Below, one piece after another: positions 13,678 through 17,907 of a stretch of DNA of 17,907 nt. How positions within the stretch are numbered: position 1 is the first letter of the stretch; every line of letters begins with the position of its first letter. Below the pieces are notes generated by a model. That model searched no databases and was not told where the DNA came from. It saw only the letters and a program-made list of their open reading frames with translations. The position numbers were made by a program, and so were the translations under genes. Origin of the DNA: UBA668 sp038328705 (GTDB lineage: Bacteria > Actinomycetota > Acidimicrobiia > Acidimicrobiales > Ilumatobacteraceae); NCBI GenBank assembly GCA_038328705.1, contig JBBQMG010000084.1, positions 1 to 17,907 on the forward strand, written 5' to 3'.

Positions 13678-14750
13678 GGTCGGTCGGCAACCTTGGCGGT
13701 CGAAGTGACGCGCTTTTCGTGCTGTGAGGCAGGTCGGCCACGTGACACCGCGTCAGTTCCTCTTCGAGTCTCAGCGGCGCCGGCGCCGGCGAGGCGCGAA
13801 AGGCGGGCGACGAGGACTTCCATCACCAGCTCCTCAGACCACTCTTTGGCGCCGCGAAGGTCGAGGTCGGCTTGGGCCAACAGGCCAACGGCGCGGGTGA
13901 CCGCTCCCCCGCCGATCTTACGGTACTGATCGAGCGCCTTCTTCGCTGGAAAGCCAGGCTTGATGCCCATGGCTGCGGCCGCCGAGGCCTCATCACGGGC
14001 GCCACTGCCATCCAGCGCCAGCAGCTTGGTGTAGTGCCCGTGCAGGATGGACATGACCTGTAGGGGGTGCCGGTCTCCGGCACGAATCATGCGCTGCAAC
14101 AGCTGCAACGAGACCGTGGTGTCGCCGCGATCGATCGCATCCGTGAGGTCCCATGGCGGAATGCCTCCGGCGTCGCCGAGGAATGGTGAGACGTCTGCGG
14201 CGGTCAGCTTCTTCTCGTCGCCGAACGTCGAACGGAGGGTGTCGAGGATGCCTTGCAGCCGACCGGCATCCTCGCCCAGCCAGGTGGCCAACAGCTTGGT
14301 CGCCTGGACGTCCAGCTTCAGCCCTGCCGCTTTTATGTGATCGTCGAACCAGCCCGAGCGCTCGGCGGCACGGCTGGGTGGCAGTGTGCTGATGGTGGTG
14401 GCGCTTGCTCGTTTCAATGCGTCGGTGAGCGCCTTGGCAATCCGACCGCCGCCAGCGACGAGTACAAGGTCGGTGGACGGCAGCGGATCGTCGAGGTAGA
14501 CCACGAGGGATGCGACGTCGTCAGCATTGAACCGGCCAACTCCGCGTGCAACCACAACACGCTTCTCAGTCAGGAATGGCGACGTCTGCGCGGCATCGAC
14601 CACGGCACGAACCTCGTAGTCCTCACCGTCGAAGTCGTCGACCATCAACGAGCGATCGCCGTCGGCGACCAGCTTCTTGAGCAGGTCGCCGATCGCGGAC
14701 AGCATGAGCGACTCGTCGTCGCCGGTGATGTAGTAGCACGCCATGGTCAT
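13671..14750 (-). CDS. holA: DNA polymerase III delta subunit HolA
   Basis: The 359-residue clamp-loader subunit opens the beta sliding clamp. The N-terminal AAA+-like fold begins CYYITGDDESLML and contains FDGEDYE and TSPFLTEKRVVVARGVGRF. The middle carries GRLQGILDTL, and the C-terminal collar domain carries PPWDLTDAIDRGDTTVSLQLLQRMI and HGHYTKLLAL; all fit HolA. ATG 14750 lies one base past the comEC stop, suggesting coupling; ATG 14744 is an alternative. The family normally ends near RLSRLAG. The last 35 or so residues (AETRRGTDAV onward) are encoded by copy 2 of the short repeat, and the stop is supplied by copy 1, so the tail is probably repeat-derived and dispensable. Confidence 0.94.
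   Translation of the reverse strand: MTMACYYITGDDESLMLSAIGDLLKKLVADGDRSLMVDDFDGEDYEVRAVVDAAQTSPFLTEKRVVVARGVGRFNADDVASLVVYLDDPLPSTDLVLVAGGGRIAKALTDALKRASATTISTLPPSRAAERSGWFDDHIKAAGLKLDVQATKLLATWLGEDAGRLQGILDTLRSTFGDEKKLTAADVSPFLGDAGGIPPWDLTDAIDRGDTTVSLQLLQRMIRAGDRHPLQVMSILHGHYTKLLALDGSGARDEASAAAAMGIKPGFPAKKALDQYRKIGGGAVTRAVGLLAQADLDLRGAKEWSEELVMEVLVARLSRLAGAGAAETRRGTDAVSRGRPASQHEKRVTSTAKVADRPK
13700..13759. repeat. Repeat element copy 2, inside holA
   Basis: This is the second copy of the direct repeat, 82 bases from the first. Only 13637 (A) and 13719 (G) differ within the 56-bp core. Its arms are GAAGTGACGCG (13702-13712) and CGCGTCAGTTC (13749-13759), with one mismatch. Unlike copy 1 it is entirely within the holA frame, because the 82-base offset is not a multiple of three. 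Confidence 0.85.
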
Positions 14751-14751
14751 C

Positions 14752-16146
14752 TCAGATTGGCACATCCGAGGCTGCAACTCGCGAGCGACCTCGCCACCAC
14801 CAGACCAACAGACACGAGACGCCCGCCGACCACCACAACGCTCCCCAGGTTGGTGACGGCTCGACGGCCGCTGCCACCTGGGCAACCGTCGACACCCAGC
14901 GTGTTCCCAGCATTGCGGGCAACATCACGACCGATTGCAGTGCTGGCGGCAGCAGCGACGCCAGCAGCCCTGCCGGAAGGCCGTACAGCATCACGAAGCC
15001 GGCGGCCGGCACGGCTGCCAGGTTGGCCGGCAGCGACACGATCGGCAGCCGGCCGAACACGAGCGCACTTGGCAGCGCGACACCCAGCTGTGCGCCCAGG
15101 GTGACCGCCACCGGCAATCGCAACCAGTCCGGGCCTGGCAGTCGTGGGGCCAGCCATGGCCCCGCCGCGCACACACCCAACGTTGCGCCGACGGAAAGCC
15201 AGAACCCGACCGACCAGACCAACAACGGGTCGACCACGACGAGACCCTGCACTGCCAACGACAAGATGCGTACCGGCTGCACCTGCTGCCCGCGGACATA
15301 GGCCGTTGCCGCAAGCACGGCCATCACCCCGGCCCGTAGCACGGACGGCTCGAACCTGGTCAGCGCCATGAACCAGACGATGAGCCCCACCGTCGCCGCC
15401 CACCGCCACCACGGTCGCAGCCGTCGCAGCAGCGGGAGTGCTGCGGCCAGCACAAAAGCCACGTTCTGCCCGGAGACAGCAGAGAGATGGGAGAGCCCGG
15501 ACGCTCGAAAGTCGTCGATCAACCACGACGGCTGGCGTGCGTCGTCGCCGATCACCAACCCTGTGAAGAGCGGAGCATCATCAGCCGTCATCGTCGACTC
15601 GGCAACCGACCGGAGCCTGCTACGAACACGATTGTTCGCCCGCGCGAGTGGCGAGCCCTCGATCACATCACCCACCACCTGGGCCTCGAACCGGCCGACG
15701 ACGTGACGAATCTGCGCCCGACGCGAATTGGTGCCCACCTCGGTGCGCCGACCCTGCACCCAGACGAACTGCCCGCTCTGCCGGTCGGCCAGTTTGCGAC
15801 GAGCCCCGCCGTACAGCCAGGCGTCGAATCGCTCGTTGTCGACCTCCACCGTCACCCGCAGCCCAGCACCATACGGTGCCGCGTCGGCGACGATCTCCAC
15901 CCAGCCGGTGTACTCGCCCAAGTTCCTGGGCGCTGCCTGCTCCCACGCACGAGCGCCCACCCAGGTGCCGATCAGTGCAGCAACGACGCAGAGTAGGAGC
16001 ACCAGGGCCCGCTGTCGCATCAAGAGGCCGACAGCGACCGCGAGTGCAGCCACCCACACGCCCTGCCAAACGGCGACCACCAAGGCCACTGTGATCAGCA
16101 GTAGGCCGGCGTCGGAGAGCTGGTGCCCACGGTCTGCGCCCCTCAC
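14752..16146 (-). CDS. comEC: ComEC/Rec2 DNA-uptake channel, short form
   Basis: The 464-residue polytopic membrane protein is expected to form the channel for single-stranded DNA in natural transformation. Two or three N-terminal helices (residues 12-65) are followed by a soluble DUF4131-like segment (75-165). The Competence domain carries LVIGDD (198-203), FRASGLSHLSAVSGQNV (213-229) and SVLRAGVMA (268-276), then at least five more helices. The protein ends after the Competence domain (WWWRGRSRVAASDVPI) and lacks the C-terminal metallo-beta-lactamase nuclease domain seen in longer ComEC proteins; none is encoded next to it. The start is GTG 16146, with no good ribosome-binding site. holA follows after one base. 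comEA is upstream but separated by an oppositely directed gene. Confidence 0.93.
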   Translation of the reverse strand: MRGADRGHQLSDAGLLLITVALVVAVWQGVWVAALAVAVGLLMRQRALVLLLCVVAALIGTWVGARAWEQAAPRNLGEYTGWVEIVADAAPYGAGLRVTVEVDNERFDAWLYGGARRKLADRQSGQFVWVQGRRTEVGTNSRRAQIRHVVGRFEAQVVGDVIEGSPLARANNRVRSRLRSVAESTMTADDAPLFTGLVIGDDARQPSWLIDDFRASGLSHLSAVSGQNVAFVLAAALPLLRRLRPWWRWAATVGLIVWFMALTRFEPSVLRAGVMAVLAATAYVRGQQVQPVRILSLAVQGLVVVDPLLVWSVGFWLSVGATLGVCAAGPWLAPRLPGPDWLRLPVAVTLGAQLGVALPSALVFGRLPIVSLPANLAAVPAAGFVMLYGLPAGLLASLLPPALQSVVMLPAMLGTRWVSTVAQVAAAVEPSPTWGALWWSAGVSCLLVWWWRGRSRVAASDVPI

Positions 16147-16150
16147 GTCG

Positions 16151-16156
16151 TACGCT
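16151..16156 (+). promoter_or_regulatory. Possible leaderless -10 box (TACGCT)
   Basis: TACGCT ends six bases before ATG 16163 and there is no Shine-Dalgarno. It falls in the 16-base gap between the divergent starts of comEC and the membrane protein gene. Confidence 0.4.
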
Positions 16157-16162
16157 CACTGC

Positions 16163-16630
16163 ATGCAACCAGTGCAGGCGTATGCCCCGCCAGCCGAGCC
16201 ACCCCGCACGATGGCTTCGGTGCGACAAGGCCCGCGCGCGTATCGCCGCCAGGTTCGCCGGCTCGGCCCGCTACTGGCGTTGCTCCCGCCGGCTGCCCTC
16301 GGGGCGATCGCACTGATCTTGCTCCGCGACAACACGTCGACCGTTCGCGGCGTGATGGGGTTCCTGACGGCGGTGCTGGCTGCACCTGGCCTGTTGGTGG
16401 GCGGCGCGCCGATGACTGGGGGCACCGCCCTGTACATGGCCGCTGCAGCAGGCAGCGCAGTGATGTGGCTGTTGATCGGTTTCGCAGCCAGCGCCCGCGC
16501 CACTCGCAGACCCGTTGCCACCTGGGGCGACTACTGGAAGGAGTACCTGTGGCTGGCCGGCGCTGTCTGGCTGGGCGTGATCGGTGCGCTGGTGGCGGCC
16601 AACCTGGTACTGGGTGGCGCATTCCTCTAG
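16163..16630 (+). CDS. Unknown four-helix membrane protein
   Basis: I do not recognise this 155-residue protein. The N-terminus (1-34) is proline- and arginine-rich (PPAEPPRTM..RQGPRAYRRQVRRLG) and should be cytoplasmic by the positive-inside rule. Four hydrophobic helices are visible at about 35-54, 64-81, 89-109 and 128-151. A conserved-looking aromatic segment, TWGDYWKEYLW, precedes the last helix. There is no signal peptide or catalytic motif. High-GC codon use and absence of internal stops support coding. It is inserted against the direction of comEA and comEC: 16 bases divergent from comEC and 18 bases tail to tail with comEA. A link to DNA uptake is possible from position only. ATG 16213 is a later alternative start. 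Confidence 0.75.
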   Translation: MQPVQAYAPPAEPPRTMASVRQGPRAYRRQVRRLGPLLALLPPAALGAIALILLRDNTSTVRGVMGFLTAVLAAPGLLVGGAPMTGGTALYMAAAAGSAVMWLLIGFAASARATRRPVATWGDYWKEYLWLAGAVWLGVIGALVAANLVLGGAFL

Positions 16631-16648
16631 CTGTCGACCGGTGAGGCG

Positions 16649-17335
16649 TCATACGGTCACCAGCCCGCGTAGGGCATCCAACTTCGCCTGGCCGATGCCA
16701 CGCACCTTTGCCAGATCATCGACGGATGCAAACGGACCGTGTCGCTCGCGGTACGCAAGAATCGCCGCCGCCGTCGCTGGCCCCACGCCAGGAAGTGTGT
16801 CGAGATCGTCTGCCGAGGCAGCGTTCAGATCGACCGGCCCGCTGGGCGCGCTGCTCGCAGTGGATCCCCCGGACACAACGACCGGCGCCGCCTCACCGAC
16901 CCGCGGCACGTACACACGCTCGCCGTCGGCCAGTACCGCCGCCAGGTTGATGGCGTCGGAGTTGGAGTCTGACGCCACTCCCCCCGCCGCCGACACGGCG
17001 TCGATGACCCGGGAACCTGGCTTGAGGCGATACACCCCGGGTGCTTGCACCGCACCGGCGACATGCACGACCAACAACTCCGGCCCGACCGTCGTCGGTG
17101 GAACGGTGGCGGCACCCCCCGAGGCGATTGTCGACGACGTCGCCGGCGACGCATACGACAGCTTTGACTCAGTGGTGGCGGGCGGAGGCTTCACCAGCCA
17201 ATAGGCACCTGCGACCACAGCCAGTACGACAACTGCGGATGCGACTACCCGACCAGCACCGACCCACTGCACCCATGCGCGTCCCCGAGCCAACAGGGAG
17301 ACCGGTGGGGCAGGACGATCCGGAAACTCGGACAA
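16649..17335 (-). CDS. comEA: ComEA DNA-binding competence protein
   Basis: The 228-residue protein is expected to bind incoming double-stranded DNA at the cell surface and pass it to ComEC. A transmembrane helix is at residues 30-48 (VVASAVVVLAVVAGAYWLV). A Ser/Thr/Pro-rich spacer follows to about 85, then an SLBB domain (87-146: VVHVAGAVQAPGVYRL..VSAAGG). The C-terminal double helix-hairpin-helix (168-226) carries LPGVGPATAAAILAYRE and VRGIGQAKLDAL. The order TM-SLBB-HhH is standard for Gram-positive ComEA. The start is TTG 17335, chosen because AGGGAG lies six bases upstream. It is the only comE gene facing comEC, whose operon is interrupted by the inverted membrane protein gene. Confidence 0.94.
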   Translation of the reverse strand: MSEFPDRPAPPVSLLARGRAWVQWVGAGRVVASAVVVLAVVAGAYWLVKPPPATTESKLSYASPATSSTIASGGAATVPPTTVGPELLVVHVAGAVQAPGVYRLKPGSRVIDAVSAAGGVASDSNSDAINLAAVLADGERVYVPRVGEAAPVVVSGGSTASSAPSGPVDLNAASADDLDTLPGVGPATAAAILAYRERHGPFASVDDLAKVRGIGQAKLDALRGLVTV

Positions 17336-17392
17336 CGAGGCTCCCTCGCGTCAGCGGGCGCGTGTGCCCGAATGAACGACTGGGGGAAGCCA

Positions 17393-17411
17393 AGGCCGAA
17401 CATATCGGCCT
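17393..17411 (-). terminator. Small hairpin between peptidase gene and comEA
   Basis: AGGCCGA, loop ACATA, TCGGCCT: a perfect 7-bp stem 10 bases beyond the stop of the upstream minus-strand gene. No U tract follows, so termination is uncertain. Confidence 0.4.
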
Positions 17412-17420
17412 CGCTGACGA

Positions 17421-17762
17421 CTACGACGCGACGCGATCCGAAAGTTCGTCGCGAACCGCAGTGGCCAACTGACGGCGAGCAACCCAGTCGGCCTCGATCT
17501 CCATCGGGATACGCAAATACGCTCCATGGTGACCCTTGCGACGCACGCGCCACAGCGCGTAGCTACCGACGTAGCGGACACCAAAGCCAAGCACGCCATA
17601 GCGACGCCATTGGCGCACATGCACCCGCTCGTGACGCAGCAGGTATGGCGACGCCTTGCCGTGTCGCACGATCACCAGCGACCGAAAGGTGATGCCGTCC
17701 AAGCCGCGAGGCACGGGGCCGCCCACCCACAAGCGGTACCCCTCACGCTTCTCGATGACCAT
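17421..17762 (-). CDS. Small putative HExxH metallopeptidase
   Basis: I cannot name this 113-residue protein, but it has a zinc-peptidase pattern. H44-E-R-V-H48 (in LLRHERVHVRQW) would supply two zinc ligands and the catalytic Glu45. E88-I-E-A91-D92 matches the ExxAD element that gives the third ligand in M48-type gluzincins. Between them is a hydrophobic stretch (GVLGFGVRYVGSYALW, 56-71) that could pack as a helix or graze the membrane. The whole protein is about the size of the soluble 'minigluzincins'. No signal peptide. ATG 17762 is preferred: AGGA lies eight bases upstream and TAGGAT could be a leaderless -10. The frame continues upstream to 17891, but that part crosses the GGGCCC palindromes and looks non-coding. 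It lies upstream of comEA on the same strand, 85 bases apart. Confidence 0.72.
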   Translation of the reverse strand: MVIEKREGYRLWVGGPVPRGLDGITFRSLVIVRHGKASPYLLRHERVHVRQWRRYGVLGFGVRYVGSYALWRVRRKGHHGAYLRIPMEIEADWVARRQLATAVRDELSDRVAS

Positions 17763-17769
17763 GAATCCG

Positions 17770-17775
17770 ATCCTA
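17770..17775 (-). promoter_or_regulatory. Possible -10 box (TAGGAT)
   Basis: TAGGAT on the minus strand ends seven bases before ATG 17762. TTCGAG 17 bases further upstream is a poor -35. Part of this box could instead serve as a Shine-Dalgarno (AGGA), so leaderless expression is only one reading. Confidence 0.3.
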
Positions 17776-17794
17776 TCGATCCCAACTGTCGGCT

Positions 17795-17842
17795 CGAACG
17801 TGCGCAAACGCGAACGTGGGGCCCGGGCCCCGGGCCCGGGCC
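17795..17842. repeat. Repeat half-site plus GGGCCC palindromes
   Basis: CGAACGTGCGCAAACGCG (17795-17812) differs at one base from an arm of the phrB palindrome. Directly after it come GGGCCC-type palindromes, including the 14-bp perfect GGGGCCCGGGCCCC (17818-17831) and a further GGGCCCGGGCC. No gene is evident in 17763-17907; the tract may form hairpins or act as a terminator for a gene beyond the window. Confidence 0.6.
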
Positions 17843-17907
17843 GCCCGTGAAAAGATAGAAAGCAACACCCAAATAGGGTTAGCACCACCACAACACAGAG
17901 TGAGTGT

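Noticed and set aside
13618..13759. CRISPR array
   Set aside because: There are only two copies, with a 26-base gap between cores, inverted-repeat ends, overlap with a coding sequence and no cas genes.
17763..17891. N-terminal extension of the small peptidase frame
   Set aside because: It crosses the repeat half-site and GGGCCC palindromes and gives low-complexity Gly/Pro/Arg sequence; ATG 17762 has better start signals.

Overview
The window looks like high-GC chromosome from an actinobacterium. The evidence is a BldD-type regulator carrying the cyclic-di-GMP signature, the actinobacterial gene order comEA-comEC-holA / rpsT / lepA and hrcA-dnaJ-rsmE, an EthA-like Baeyer-Villiger monooxygenase, an actinobacterial-type exonuclease/DNA polymerase fusion, and several genes whose start codons lie 6-8 bases after a TANNNT box, as in leaderless transcripts. 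A deep branch such as Acidimicrobiia is a reasonable guess, but it is inference.

Layout. 1-4741 holds conserved housekeeping genes, all on the minus strand. In transcription order they are hrcA, dnaJ and rsmE (overlapping genes, with a CIRCE-like operator upstream), then bldD with its own promoter and a possible autoregulatory operator, then hemW, then tRNA-Val(GAC). 4728-11274 is an accessory-looking block of five genes: photolyase phrB, an Rv2135c/Shb17-like histidine phosphatase, an EntS-type MFS exporter, a family-A DNA polymerase without a 5' nuclease domain, and the EthA-like monooxygenase. 11373-17335 returns to core genes: lepA, rpsT, holA, comEC and comEA, with a four-helix membrane protein gene inserted in the opposite direction between comEC and comEA. 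The right edge carries a tiny HExxH...ExxAD putative metallopeptidase and a GC-rich palindromic tract.

The core genes serve translation (rpsT, lepA, rsmE, tRNA-Val), protein folding under stress (hrcA, dnaJ), replication (holA), haem delivery (hemW), DNA uptake (comEA, comEC) and developmental or second-messenger control (bldD). The inserted block mixes DNA repair or damage tolerance (photolyase, polymerase) with oxidation and efflux.

I did not find one large undescribed system. The observations most worth following are: (1) short palindromic repeat elements lying inside coding sequence, namely a 49-bp palindrome read in frame through phrB and a 56-bp direct-repeat pair that encodes the HolA tail and its stop; (2) a CIRCE variant changed at the same position in both arms; (3) a BldD-like operator upstream of bldD; and (4) a 113-residue putative mini-metallopeptidase next to comEA.
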